Source: Dermacentor variabilis (Eukaryota > Arthropoda > Arachnida > Ixodida > Ixodidae). From it: DNA of 64,000 bases. Location: positions 257,224,615-257,288,614 of the forward strand of contig NC_134568.1 in NCBI RefSeq assembly GCF_050947875.1, in the 5' to 3' direction. The position numbers and the translations under genes are program-made. Of the stretch, positions 35,323 through 51,800 are shown piece after piece. Under the pieces are notes generated by a model. That model was not told the origin of the DNA. It saw only the letters and a program-made list of their open reading frames with translations, and searched no databases. Each line of letters starts with the position of its first letter. Position 1 is the first letter of the stretch.

Positions 35323-36767
35323 TAGAGAAAGTGCACTCATATCCGGTGACGAGGGCTGCTTCTCAAAGCCCTGTACGCAGCGCCGTCACTCTTAACCAAG
35401 GGATCTGTGGACTCGAAGGCTGCCGTTTGATCCATCGTCGTTATTTTTCACCGACGCTTCTCCCTTGGCGCCGGCGCGATTTCGAATCTTGCGTCGGTCA
35501 CGGAAGCCCAACCTCGGGGCTCATATATACGCTGCCTCGCGTATCCGAGACGCTCTCTAGAACCTTGGCGGCGAGCGAAAGGCATTTGTGTGCACCCTGG
35601 GCTGAAGTTGTTTTGCGATATAGTATAGTTATTTCTTGACGCCAATCGAGCGAGCTTTTGGACAGAATGCCGCGCCCGACGTGGCGCTGCTGCCTGCCGC
35701 CAAGTAATGAGCCCGCCCGATAAAGAGTCGCGCGCTGTTCTTTACATTGCGGAGGAGGAGTGCGCTGCCCGCGTACGTTGGTGCACGTAAACAGGCGCCT
35801 GTAAAGCCGGATCCCGCCTGTAGTGCGCGTCGACCTCTCTGTGTGGAGCTGCGGCAACATTCCGGCCGCAGATTTCATAAAGAATTAGCAAAACTCTGCT
35901 CAGGGACAGACACGCACGTCGCAATGTGTACACTGAGAGGGTTCGCCCAAATTAAGTGTCCTAATGCTCTCCGAAGTATGCAGAGCGCGCGGATGACCAA
36001 TGAATGCGATTCATTTTAACTGCCTTTTCAAAGGTTGGAACGAATCTACGGTGGATAGTAAAATACGGCCAAATGGGGTGGGTGATTATAGGGTGTGAAA
36101 AAACATAAAAGTGCATTTCAGTATTACTAAGATTCGATGTCTTGTCAGGAATCGCGGATACTATAGGCCGAGAATAAACGCAGCAGACAGGTAAAGAAGA
36201 GCGTGTGATTGGTGGACACCAGCCAGAACGAGGTTTCAAATGTGATGGTCATAAAATCCATCCATTCATAGATTGGATCGAGGTGTGGAGTATACTGTCG
36301 CATGTCAATATGAAACTCTATGGAATGTCGAATGGAGGAAACGATATATAGAATACGGATTTCGGACAGATTTCGCATTTACGTTGGCCCATTTCGCTGA
36401 ACGATGCGGCGAAATCTTGGTGGCGCCGCACAGATTTCTCGGGTGGGCGCGCACAACTCGTTGCCCCAATTATACACCGCGCAGCGTTATCTCGTGTAAG
36501 TGTACGTGTGACGCGCGTAAATTGATGTCAGGTACATATGTCACGGAGCCCTACTTGACTCCAGCGAACAAACTGCGGCCGCCCCGCCCCTTCTAACGCC
36601 GTCGCGTGCGACGCCTGACAGAATGGCTGTTTGCGTGACTCCCTCCCGCCTTGCCCAGGGGCGACCCCCCCATCGTACGCTCTCGTGTTCTTCATGCGCT
36701 TCCGTTCCAGCCTTAATTGAGCCGCCGGCACGGAACATGTACGAAAGGCTCGACTAGTATGGTTCTG
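35319..36767. other. Non-coding sequence
   Basis: Mixed composition with short chance frames only. Confidence 0.4.
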
Positions 36768-36833
36768 TAAGTAGTAGTAGTAGTAGTAGTAGCAGTAGCA
36801 GCAGCAGTAGCAGCAGCAGCAGTAGTAGTAGTA
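36768..36833. repeat. (GTA/GCA)n trinucleotide repeat
   Basis: Imperfect run of GTA and GCA triplets, about twenty units. Confidence 0.95.
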
Positions 36834-37320
36834 ATTGTTTGTTTATTTTTGCAATATGAAGACAATAGAAATAAGGAAATTACTGCTGGCCGCATCGTAA
36901 CTGCCTAATGTCATCGTAACTGCGATGTCACTTGGTGACATTGGAACGGCATTCAGTAGTGGGGGTGGGTTTGAGGGAAGGGACAGTGAGAGAGGGTAGA
37001 CTAGGACGAAGGAAGCTACCTTGGTGTACATTGTGGTAAGAAAAAAGTAAACAAATATATAACTAAATCAAAGCGACTGTAAGTAGTGCAAGCAGGCGTT
37101 TCTTTACTGAGAGGATAAATATTGCGTTCCCTTTGACGCGCACTGTTATGGGACAAAGCAAAACGTGGGTTATTTATTGCTCATGCTACTTTTTATTTGA
37201 TAGTGCATACATGGTGATCAATTACCAAAATTGGAGTGTGTTTAGGTGCGTTCTTGCATGGTGCCGCCTAGAGCACTGCACCGGCCGAATTTTAGACCGA
37301 ATCTTTTAGGCGCCAGTTCC
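36834..37320. other. Non-coding sequence
   Basis: AT-rich, no recognised feature. Confidence 0.4.
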
Positions 37321-37600
37321 TGCGGCGAGCGCAGGCGCCGGCGTAACCGAGCGAACGAGCACAGCGAAAGATGAAAGCGAATGCGGAGCGCAGCGGGGGA
37401 TAAAGACGCGAGGAAGAAAGCGCGGGAGCAGGGTACAGCGCAAAATTAGTCGACCGTGCCTGCGGCGAGCGTAGGCGCCGGCGTAACCGAGCGAACGAGC
37501 GCAGCGAAAGATGAAAGCGAACGCGGAGCGCAGCGGGGGATGAAAGACGCGCGGAGGAAAGCGTGAGAGCAGGGTACAGCGCAACATTAGGCGGAAAGCG
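37321..37600. repeat. Two-copy tandem repeat, 140-bp unit
   Basis: Units begin at 37321 and 37461 with TGCGGCGAGCG, continue through AGGCGCCGGCGTAACC, GAGCGAACGAGC and GCGGAGCGCAGCGGGGGAT, and end at CAGGGTACAGCGCAA. They are about 90% alike by eye. Compositionally GC-rich and without coding evidence; the arginine/serine-rich frames on the minus strand are by-products. Confidence 0.85.
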
Positions 37601-39242
37601 GATGAGGAGGTTAAGCCGAAAGGGTGAGAAAAGCGTAGTGCGACGACGGTGGATACGAGATAGCGCCAGAGTAGCGCTCGTCGTCTGGATGGTTGGTCGG
37701 CGGCGGCTGTTGTGAATCGCGCCCCCGCGTCACCCATGCGCATGGCTCTCGCCATCTCCAGATTAGCGACGCAGTCGCGCCCCCCTTCACTCCGTTTGCA
37801 ACGTGCCGCACGAGACAAACTGGCTTGCGCGCGCGCCAGCCAATATATCGCGAAATGAAAACACGCATAGCGCTGCGCTCAAATTTCGCATTAGGGAGCA
37901 TCGTAATCGTCGGTGACTTCCGCCCATGACTATATATGGACGGGCGCGGCCCGGGCTCGTCGTGCGATCTTAGTCTATACATGTCTTAAAGCTGCCATTG
38001 CCCTGGCAGCGTGTTCTATAAGGCTTTACAATAAAACTACACGCAGTGAAAGAACATTGCGGACAAGTTTTTCCTACAAAGCACGTGTATACAGCTAAAC
38101 TGAAAAGGCCCATCAGAAGCAAAACCCGGCTTAAAACTTTATGTCAAATCATTTTATTGTACACAAGTGTGCAGAACTCTCGCGGGCACTTTGTGTTGTA
38201 AACCCCAACAGTTATGCGCACTAGTAAAATATGTAACAGTTTCGTCAGAAAGCGAAGCATTGACAGCGATAGCGAGGTTTAGCGGCGCTCTAGCTCCTCG
38301 CACGCTGTTCTAACAGTACGCGGAGGCGACATGTCGCAACTCAGCATGCGAGAATATATACGGCTGCTGCGCTGTATGTAGGAACAACAACGTGGCAGAT
38401 ACCTGCCGTGTCTGCTACACAATGTCTGGCGCGAGGAATGTTGACCACGGCGTTACATGGCATCGCACCTCGATGTCGCTCGAGACGAGACAGACGGGAA
38501 ACTGGGAAAACGTTTGCCAGCGCTAGGTTTAGCTTGACGTTTACTGTTCTTTCCGTCTAGACCAGTGCATGCTTGCACCTCGCGGTGTGGTAAGCACACA
38601 GCGTCTCAGTATAGGAACCTTAATGTGTGAGCGCACAGCGCTAGTGGCCGCTGTCTATAGAAGTTAGAACGATGGCCTGGCTATGGCAAGGCCGGTTAAG
38701 CGGAGCAAGATTCATTTTTTTACACAGCGTGGAACAAGATGGAGCACTATAGCTAGCCTGCGTCCTCGTAACATCCGGCGTTAGAGTGACTTTGCTTCGA
38801 CACTTTTGCAGCAAAACGTGGCTCTACATGCGCGGGCTATATACGCATGTGCGTCGATACCGTGACAGCACGACGGCTGCGGCGCGAGTGCCTCTTCGGT
38901 GTCCTAATTGCTGTCACATTAAAATGGATCTTGTAAATAGCTCTTGCAGCAAAAAAAAAAAGCTTAAAATTTATTAGGTACAAAAGGCGCTCAATGTTCA
39001 AACGCGCATATTCAAACCTGGGCACGAAAATAGAAATGCACTACCAACCAACCCGTCTAAACCCACGACGAAACAATTATCATGCATGAAGCTCGTGAAT
39101 AACATTGCGAATACCGTTAATGCGGAAGCTATCTACGCGCACTGTGGTCACCATAAGTCAATCGTCATTGGTACGGATATTGGAGTTAATTTCCTTTCCC
39201 TTTTATCCTCTACTAGCTTCAACGCTAGTTAAGGAGGGAAGG
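37601..39242. other. Non-coding sequence
   Basis: No exon, RNA gene or clear repeat recognised. Confidence 0.4.
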
Positions 39243-40341
39243 TGTTTAAGGTCCGAGGTCGGCGCTCCTCGGTGTCTCGAGTGTGCGGTGGCAGCGCGGA
39301 CGATCAGAGCCGTTGTCCGGTAAAGAGACGCTTTATTCAAACGCCAAGGTGTCTGTCCGGGTCCAAGCCCGAACATCCGCTCTCCTCACACAACGAAAAC
39401 GTGACTCTTTAAACCCTCAGTTGCACACCATTGCACCCAATAGCACAAAAGCTTTCGTGACGGACACGGCATTGGTCAAAACAGTGACACAATCTGCAAC
39501 ACGCAAGGGGATAGGTTTACCGAGACACACGTGTCATCTCACTCTCCCCTACGTTAGACTCCGAGTCACCGCGCTCCGAGTATTGGCCTTGATGTCCTCC
39601 GGCACCGGAGGCCAGGCTCGAGCTCGCTCTTGTTACCGTAAATTGCCCCTGTCGTTCCCCTTTACGCATCAGCCCGCGGGTTAAACATTTCCTGCCAGAA
39701 GCCGCCACGCCAGCTATTGACGATATGCGTGCCTGACAGTGGGCTGCCCCGCCAGCGCCAAGAAAACTCGGTCACCCTGTGCAGCTGTGGGTCGGGTCGC
39801 TTGAATGCCCGGAGCACCGTAATTGGAACCCAATGGACATCGCACACAAAAGCTCTCATCGGTCGCAGCCGGCTAAGTGGTCGTAAAAACATCGCCCTTT
39901 TCTCAAGGCATTCTCAAAAGGCGCGCGCGGATGCCAAACAGCCGTGTTTCGTGTCGCCCAATTTGCGTGACTACGCTTCCCCGTCTGGCGGCGAGGCCCA
40001 CCCGCAACAAACCACAGTAGCGACTGAGAAAGTCAGCGGGACATCTGGGAAGCCCGGGGGCGTCTAGCAGTGGCTTCGAGCACACCCCTTCCTCTTCCAC
40101 GTTCGTCTAACCCGAACGCCTCCCATTCAGGCCGAACCGTCTTCCCTTTAGTTCCGAGCGAGCGTGCGCACTTGGCGGCTCTTGTACGGCCCAACCACTG
40201 AGCCGCATTTCTTTCCATGCGTGGGTGGCCGCGTCCCCTCTGAGCCGACCCATGTCCTTCGTTTGCGGTAATTGGCCGATACAGCAGCGTGTGAGATCAT
40301 CCTGCGCTTTGCTGCGCTCGCATGAACTGGTCCTCACAACA
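39243..40341 (-). repeat. Possible solo LTR of an unidentified LTR retrotransposon
   Basis: The 1.1-kb GC-rich block begins TGTT and ends AACA, and its edges form imperfect inverted ends (GGTGTTTAAGGTCC on the left, the complement of GGACC...GGTGTT on the right). Near 39330 the minus strand has AATAAAGCGTCTCTT, a plausible poly(A) signal. No matching second LTR and no clear target duplication were found, so the boundaries are tentative. Confidence 0.4.
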
Positions 40342-41339
40342 CCAACTCCCTATACCTCATGCTGACAGTTGGTTTATTCAGAGAATGTAGCACGTTTCAC
40401 AATCCTGGGTTGCGTAAGCACTGGAGTGCTTGGGTGCAGCGTGGGCAGTCAGTACAGCACTTTAATTTTAAAGAAAGCGCAGTGAACAAGATACGAATAA
40501 ATAAATATCACATGCAAGAGATCAGTGAATGCTAATAATATTTACAGCAACCTATCCAGCGTTGCTTAGCTTGTTTGGAGAACACAGAAGATGTGGTTTG
40601 AACAAATGCAATTTAAGTATGACAGTTAAGTATGACTACAGTATGACAGTCGATTTGTGTTGTGATGTACACAAAAAAAGTGCATAGTTTGTTTCCTGTT
40701 GAGCAATAAATAAAAGAAAATCGGCAAAATGACCCAATTCAAATAAAATAATTGTATCGAGAGTGATTGAATAATGCAATCGCAATGAGCGGCAACAGCC
40801 AAGCGGTATCAAAAGCGTATTGTAGTATCTTTTCTTTTTCTTCCGCGAGAACAAAGCTTGTTTTTTTAGCAACAAAGCAACAAAAATAATTATACTTTTC
40901 GACAAAGGAATCGGACAAATTAGGGCTCTTTTTGTTTGCTACTGTAATTAAGAGCCAGCTTTTCCAACAGTCTTTTGCGAGGGCCCGCGCACTGCTCTAC
41001 TGCAGCCATCGAAGTGCAGTCGCCCGAATAATTTCAGTTGGAACTTTCTATCGCCTAATTTGTATCACTCGATAGTAGGGCATCTCAGTCAGTCGCAATT
41101 AGCGCGGATGACCAGAGGCTTTTACTTGTGCCTTGTATTCGCTTGCGTTCTGCGAGAAGCACATTGTGGACTGGCTAGGATCCGAGGGGAGTTCATGCTC
41201 CGCTCTCTTTGACCTCCGGGGCAAGCTTTGCACGGACTCCGTTTCTTTGTGGTAGGCATACTTAAGTGGCATCTCTTCTACCTCGTGTGCGGCCTTTGGA
41301 TGGAGATGCAAAAAAAGAAAAGGAGGAGGAAGAGGCGCC
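40342..41339. other. Non-coding sequence
   Basis: AT-rich, nothing recognised. Confidence 0.4.
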
Positions 41340-42200
41340 ACGGCGAATGCAGCGCTCCAGAGCGTGCGTGGCCAACGGGTGGCTGCGCTCATTTTGCGGC
41401 CATTAGGATTGCCCAACCCGCGCGTGCCATATGCGAGGCCATCTGTCGAGCACCCCTTTCTCGTCGTCGCGGAGAGGAGGGTGCGGACGAGCGCCGCCGC
41501 CGAGGAATGCGTTGTGTCGCACACGCAGCTGCCTTTGTTTGCGCACCTACCGAACGTGCACGAGCGCCGCCGACCGTAGCGGCCAACTCGTCTCGCGCGT
41601 GCAGCGGCCTTCAACCACGGTCCCCCGGCCAGTCGCCCGTCGAGTCGCCGACCCTCGTCAGGCGAGCCGGCGAACAAACGGTCAACTCCTGATCGCGACG
41701 CGCTTAATTATTACGCCGGGGCGAGTTTGTGTGTGGAACAGTTATTTCGAGCACTCTCCCCCGTCGGATGTGTGTCGTCGTGCTCGTCTGGTTGTCGGCT
41801 TTTTTGTTGCAACGCGACGGCGGCAGCAGCAACGGGAGGGGCGCTGCTGGAGGTCGGCCGGCGGCGCCCAAGCAGCGCGGGCGTCGCCACTGTCGTCGGC
41901 ATCTCCTTTGTTCCGAGCCGGCCTCGTTGCTGCTGGCTGCTGCTTCTCTGGCGACGATGCGATCGCCGCCGCAGCGCGCGCAAGGCGACGCTCGCGTGGG
42001 CGATTCCGGTTTCGTCCCGGAATAGGAGCGCCGGGGCTCAGCCGCAAAGGGTCCCGCTGCTCGCGACGAGCAGGATCGACGCGGCGGTTGACTGTGCTGG
42101 GACGCTGGCGAGGCACGAAACACCGCACGGGCTCGTAGCAGAATGGCGGCATTCGCGATGGAGTAGTACTGCTCCGCGCGCATATCGCGCACTGGCCTTC
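41340..42200. promoter_or_regulatory. GC-rich island
   Basis: Dense in CG dinucleotides and open in many frames on both strands. No ATG-plus-donor micro-exon was found. Possibly another CpG island within the proposed intron, or a GC-rich repeat. Confidence 0.25.
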
Positions 42201-42202
42201 CC

Positions 42203-42300
42203 CTGCTAAACACGAGGTCCCGGGTTCAGTTCCCGGTCGCATTTTGAAGGGGATGCAAAAAAGAAAAACGCTAGTTCTAAGCATTACTACAGCAGGTCGT
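42203..42300 (+). mobile_element. Partial tRNA-derived SINE
   Basis: CTAAACACGAGGTCCCGGG, then a B-box-like GTTCAGTTC with one mismatch to GWTCRANNC, then CGCATTTTGAAGGGGATGC, matches the head/body junction of the Ruka-like family, plus orientation. The 3' body is missing. Confidence 0.55.
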
Positions 42301-45690
<3,390 letters not shown>

Positions 45691-46418
45691 CGTGTGTTAG
45701 ATAAGCAGCAGAAGCCACGGATCGGGAAAGAGGAAGAGAGCGTCGATGTTTGCGATCGTATCGGCAACTTCGTATCGGCGTGCGGCGCAGGTGTTTCGCT
45801 TTGAGCTTACCTTTAGTGCAGTTCATAAATACCGTCGTTCTCTTTAGGGAGACCAAAACGTACGAGGTCGCGCGTGCCTCCTTGAGCGCCGCCATGTTAA
45901 TTTGCGTTAATTAATTACGCGAAATGACCAGTGTTCTCCGCTTTTCTTGCTTTACCGCGACGATGTATGCTGCGCGTTGCCGGGACGACTTTGCCCGTCG
46001 CGATTCGAGAGCTTTCCAGGGCGCTTGCATTGATTGCCGCCATTGTTGACATTTTGACTCACGCCTTCAAGCTGCTATCTCGCGCATATCTCGGTTTCGC
46101 TTCGGGGACATTCAGATCGACTCAAGGTCGTTTCCCCGTTAGCGCTTGCCTGTTGTATCGACAACGCACACACACACTTCTTTTATTACGTACTTCCTGC
46201 TTGTACAGCTATAGGATTGTCTTTCGGACCTCGCCGTCAGTGTAGCAGATGACGCTCTACCGGTCGCACTAATCAATTAAAGGTTGAGAGATAAAGAATA
46301 AATTTTAATGAAATACCGCCACAAGTCCGGAGTCGTTCGTGAAAAACGGGCGGTCGTCGCGATCGGTCACAAAATTGCATTTACGCTGAAACCGCATGAT
46401 GCTGTGCTAAAGCCCCTT
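45691..46418. other. Non-coding sequence
   Basis: Mixed sequence between the LINE and the inverted-repeat element. No gene recognised. Confidence 0.4.
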
Positions 46419-46712
46419 AAACTTCGTAAAGTAGTGCCACGCTTTGAAGAATGCCGCCTCCTCCTCGCGCGCTCTGGCCGAGGCCGATGCCGCGTCGCTA
46501 TTGGCCTAATAGCATCACGTGGGCCCTCGCGCCGTGCATCAGCGCCATTTTTGCTCGAGAAGCGTCTACGGAGTGGCGAGGAGCGCATGTTGGCGCCGTT
46601 GCTACGCTCGAGCAATGTAGGAGGCGCCACAGTCGAGGAGGGAGCGTGAATAAGAGGAGAAACGAGGAGGAGGAAAGGCGGAGGAGGAGAGTGTCACTAC
46701 TTTACGAAGTTT
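46419..46712. mobile_element. Small inverted-repeat (MITE-like) element
   Basis: A 294-bp GC-rich segment bounded by 22-base inverted repeats: 46419-46440 (AAACTTCGTAAAGTAGTG plus CCAC) and 46691-46712, the reverse complement with one mismatch. It has no coding capacity. A target duplication was not identified, so the exact edges and transposon class are uncertain. Confidence 0.55.
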
Positions 46713-47524
46713 GCATTCAACATCGGGCGGTCCACAGCAAGTTTCACTTTCCACTTCTTGCATCACCCCGTGTTCCTCGAGGCCGTATAATCTAACCACC
46801 TTCGAAAACACGATATCAGCGTTGTTATTTATAATTTACCGATCTATAATCAGTGTTGCCGTTTTAGCGATGTTGTCGCAATATGTATAGCGACTTCCTG
46901 ACTCTTTATCGCTGCATTTCTTAACCGACGGTTTTCTTTAGCGGCTTGAATGAAGCATCGGCGACATTTTAGTAACTTCGACGTTAAGAACTTACTTCAA
47001 GAATGGCCTTCCGTAACGCTGTTCAATATTCAAACGCTGTTTGTAAGCTGCCCAAAACTCGGTGGACAGGCTCCGTGACCATGATAAATTAACGGTTGCC
47101 TTCAGATTGGTAGTCTTTACATTGTGATTGTGCTTCACAGCCCAGTGCATGGTCATTGTACACTTCACATTATGCTCGTACACTTTTCTATTTTTTCCTT
47201 TCGTTTTTTTTTTGTTCTGATCAATCAGACTTGAATGAGTGCAAACGCTGCGGGTTCTGCGGTATCACTGAATACATACCTACCTACCAACCTGTAATAT
47301 TTAGATAAATCCCGCGAACAGAGCGGAGGAGGGAGGGAATGTATTCCCCGCTCCGCACCGAATGCATACCATATATGGCATGCATTCTTAACCCTTCCAG
47401 TGCCGCTGACGTACCGGAACGCTCCCTCGTGCGTGTCAAAACGAAACTACAGGTAGGAGGAGACAGGAAACTAAGATAGGAATGTGATGACCGTACCAAG
47501 GGTGCATTTGCATTTTTCCCGTAT
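46713..47524. other. Non-coding left flank of the second retrotransposon
   Basis: AT-rich; no gene recognised. Ends at the target site of the second LTR element. Confidence 0.4.
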
Positions 47525-47528
47525 CCAT
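47525..47528. repeat. Target-site duplication, left copy (CCAT)
   Basis: CCAT precedes the LTR start at 47529 and recurs at 54497-54500 directly after the far LTR. Confidence 0.85.
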
Positions 47529-48350
47529 TGTTTGGGATCGGACTGCTGGTACGATCTGTTGGGAACTCGGCGCTGACGCCCGTGGTTGTACCTGGGTCGC
47601 AAGCCCCAAGGGTAGCGTTGGCCTGGCGGCCTGGGGTACAACTGGAAGCATCCGAAGGTCCCGGCAAAGCATGAGTCGACTGGTAACAACGAAACAACTT
47701 GTTTATTTTAACATCGCAAAGAGTTGGCGGTCAGGTTTGACCGAAGTAGAGAGACGGGAGAGCACTTTACTCAACAGAAGAAATCGGAGCCCTCTTTTTG
47801 GCGTCCGGGGGCAGCTGTTTTTATACTCTCGCAGTTGAGGGCAAGAAGGAACCCCTCAAAAGACGAGCACGTGAATGTACAATGGGCTAATGGTGACGCA
47901 CACTGTCGTAGCGATGCCGTAGCACCATGTCGAGCACGATCTCGTAGCACCCTGTCGTAGCGCTGCCGGTCGGGCACAATGGCTGTAATGAGGGGACGAT
48001 CCCTGCTTTGGCATCGCCTGTTTCGGGCACAATGACTGGAATGCGAGGATGGTCCCTGCTTTGGCATCGCCTGTTTCGGGCACAATGACTGGAATGAGAG
48101 GATGGTCCCTGCTTTGGCATCGCCTGTTTCGGGCACAATGGCTGTAATGAGGGGACGATCCCTGCTTTGGCATCGCCTGTTTCGGGCACAATGACTGGAA
48201 TGCGAGGGTGATCCTTTGCGGTCGCATCGCCGCAGTCGCGCCTGGAAGCACCTGGCGATGAGTGTTGCGGCGACGACGATCGGGCCAAAATGTCTGCCGC
48301 CCCGCCGCAGTCGCGCCGGCAAAACCACGTGTCGCAGGCGAAACGCAACA
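47529..48350 (-). repeat. 3' LTR of retrotransposon copy 2 (822 bp)
   Basis: TGTT...AACA ends. Minus-strand TATAAAAA at 47825-47818 and AATAAA at 47707-47702. U3 repeat unit starts at 47973, 48026, 48079, 48132 and 48185: four full 53-bp units and a degenerate fifth. Confidence 0.95.
47973..48237 (-). repeat. 53-bp tandem repeat in U3 (copy 2, 3' LTR)
   Basis: Same period and position relative to the TATA box as in copy 1, but the unit differs from copy 1's at about 7 of 53 bases. Two variants alternate (GGCTGTAATGAGGGG and GACTGGAATG-GAGG). Confidence 0.9.
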
Positions 48351-48823
48351 GACCGCCCCGCCGGACAGGGACAGGGGACTGCATCCGCTGTCCGGAGGGA
48401 TGTCGCTCGATGATGCTTATAACCGAAGTCGGGCGTCCCTCGACGTTTCTTGAGCGCAGCGCACAGAGAAGGCCTCGTTCTCTAGTTCAGGTTCGCACGG
48501 GACACTGCAAAGTGACTTCGGGAGAGTTCACATTTTTGTTCCCGTTCCCGGCAAGCGTTAGAACTACGCTGAAACTCAACCGCTCAGTCAGCAAGCACGG
48601 CACAACCCTCACTAAGCCCTGCCAGGCTCTTTCCCCTTTTTATACCACTGCCTAGTTCCTTACAGTAGTCTAGCATCACTCAGAACGCGTCCACAAATTG
48701 AAAAATTGCACTAGAAAGCATATCATCACTTTGAAACACTAAACAAAAGCAATATGTTAAAAAAAAATCCTGCCTCAGGAAGAAAAACATCAGTAACCAA
48801 CAATTTTGAGGCTGATTCCTACG
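48351..48823 (-). other. 3' untranslated region of copy 2
   Basis: Non-coding, closely matching 7694-8178. The G-rich candidate polypurine tract (minus GGCGGGGCGG) lies at 48351-48362. Confidence 0.45.
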
Positions 48824-51800
48824 TTAGGGGCTTCGACTTAAGCCATCGGCGTTACCGTTGAGACTCCCCTTTTTGTAACGCACCTCAAAGGAATATTGTT
48901 GTAAAGCGAGGCTCCAGCGCAGGAGGCGGCCATTTTTGGGAGAGATGGTCTGCAGCCATTGGAGAGGGCAGTGATCCGTCTCAATGATAAACCTCGAGCC
49001 GGCTAGATAGCATGACAATTTCTGAACGGCCCACACGAGACACGCACACTCTTTCTCGGTGGCGCTATACGCCTGCTCACGACTGGTCAGCTTACGACTA
49101 GCATACAGGACGGGGTGTTCTACTTCTCCATTTTCCCGTTGGCACAGTACAACGCCCATGCCTCGCTCACTAGCATCGCACTGAACAATGAACCCTTTTG
49201 TATAGTCTGGCGATCGTAGCACAGGCTGGCTTGTTAGGGCACTCTTTAGGGCGCTAAAAGCTCTTTCCTTTGTCTCGTCCCAGACGACTGTTTGAGGCTC
49301 TGTCTTTCTTAGAGCATCCGTCAGGGGAGCCGCGATATCAGAGTACCTAGGGATGTACCTCTGATAGTAGCCGGCGACACCTAAGAACGACCGAATATCG
49401 GTCTTTGTGCGCGGTTGCGGAAAGTCTCGCACAGCGGCCACTTTTATTTCAGAGGGGCGGCGACGACCCTGACCAATCACGTGACCGAGGTAGACAACCT
49501 CGGCCTGTGCTAACTGGCACTTAGGAGCCTTTACTGTCAAGCCTGCTTCGCGCAGGCGGGTTAGCACTGCCCGCAAGTGTGTCATATGCTCAGACCAGGA
49601 TGCGGAGAATATCGCTACGTCGTCTAGATACGGTAAAGCGAATTCTTGCTGTCCCCGCAACACTTTATCCATGAGACTTGAAAAACAGTATGGCGCGTCC
49701 TTCAAACCAAAACTCAACACTTTAGGACGGAATGTTCCCATTGGTGAAATGAACGCCGCATACCTACTAGCCTCTTCTGTAAGTGGAACCTGCCAATAAC
49801 CCCTGACAAGATCTAGGGTGGAAATAAACTGAGCGCTACTAACTTTCTCAAGGCGCTCCTCGATGTTAGGGATCGGATAAATTTGATCCTTAGTGATGGA
49901 ATTAAGCCTGCGGTAGTCGACGCAAGGACGAGGTTCCTTGCCCGGTACCTCAACTAAAATCAAAGGGGAGGTATAATCACTCTCACCTGCCTCAATAACA
50001 CCGAGCCGTAGCATTTTCTTTACCTCCGCCTCCATAATATCGCTCTGGCGGGGTGACACCCGATACGCCTTGGATCGTACTGGCTCTGGGGAGGTAAGTT
50101 CTATATCATGAGTAAGTACCGAAGTCCTACCAGGCCTCTCAGAGAACAGACCTTGAAACTCTTGTAATAGCTGGTGTAGTTCGGTTCTCTGCTCAGGCGA
50201 CAGCGGTGCTTTACTGATAAGGTCACTAATGACTTGACCGGTGTCTTCCCTGTTCGTCACTGAGCCTAGTCCCGGAAGCTCGACCGGAAGCTCTTCAGGA
50301 ACGTTTACCATCATGCACACCACTGCTTCCCTTTGTCTATAAGGTTTGAGCAGATTACAGTGGTAAACTTGCGGTGCTTTCCGCTTTCCTGGCAGACTTA
50401 CCACGTAGTTAACGTCCGACAGTTTCTGAACAATTCGCGCTGGGCCCTCCCACTGCACGTCTAGTTTGTTGTTTAGCGATGTGCGCAATATCATGACCTC
50501 ATCGCCAACCTCAAAACGACGGGCCCTGGCTGTCCGATCATAATAAACCTTGGCCCTCTGCTGGGCCTTTGCCATTGCTTCACCTGACAACTCCTGTGCC
50601 CTTCTTAAGCGTTCGAGGAGCTTAAGCACGTACTCCACCACGACTGGGTCGTCGCCCCTACCTTCCCATGATTCTCGAAGCATGCGAAGCGGAGATCGAA
50701 GCGAGCGACCGTACACCAGTTCAGCTGGCGAAAACCCCGTAGCTGCATGCGGCGCGGTTCTTAACGCAAACATCACCCCAGGCAGACACAGCTCCCAGTC
50801 AGTTTGATGTTCAAAACACAAGGCTCTCAACACGCGCTTCATGACGGAGTGGAGCTTCTCAACGGAATTCGACTGTGGGTGGTACACTGAGCTGTGTAAC
50901 AGCTTTACCCCACACCTTTCGAGAAAAGTTGTCGTCAAAGCGCTAGTAAACACTGTGCCCTGATCTGATTGGATTTCCGCAGGGAAACCAACTCGCGCAA
51001 ATATGGACAGTAGTGCATTGACTATCTCAACTGAGCTGAGTTCTTTAAGCGGCACTGCTTCAGGGAACTTTGTCGCTGGGCAGATCACAGTCAAAATGTG
51101 TCTGTACCCCGTGGCTGTTACCGGCAGAGGTCCCACAGTATCAATAACGAGCCGTCTAAAAGGCTCCGTAATGATAGGTACCAATTTCAACGGCGCCCTC
51201 GATTTGTCCCCTGGTTTGCCCACCCGCTGACAAGTGTCACATGTCCTCACGAAATGGTCTGCGTCCCGAAAACACCCTGGCCAATAGTACTCTTGCAAGA
51301 GACGGTCCTTAGTTTTCTTAACTCCTAGGTGTCCGGACCACGAACCCCCGTGTGACAAGCGCAACAGATCCTGACGATAGCATTGAGGCACGATCAGCTG
51401 ATCGAACTCCACTCCTCGGCGGTCTAGATACTTCCGGTACAGGACTCCACCTCTTTCCACAAAACGCGCAGTTTTCCTGGCGATACCTTCTTTGACATTG
51501 CAGCGCACGTTTTCCAGGCTGCCATCTTTTTTTTGCTCGGCTATCAAAGCCGACCGGCTGACTTTTAGCAACCTATCAAGTCCGTCTGACGTAGGCGCGA
51601 TGAGCAAATCAGTAGATAGCTCTTCTAACTTTCCCGAATCGGGATTTTCCTCTCCAGTATCTGGCGCCTTCAACGCTACAGACTCAATTTTATTCAGTTC
51701 GGGCGTGCTCTGAATATCAGCTTGCTGCGCCTCTGACCCTTTTTCGTTGTTTGATAACGTCGGCCCCGCAACTACCGCCTTTGCAGCGAGCTCCCGAACC

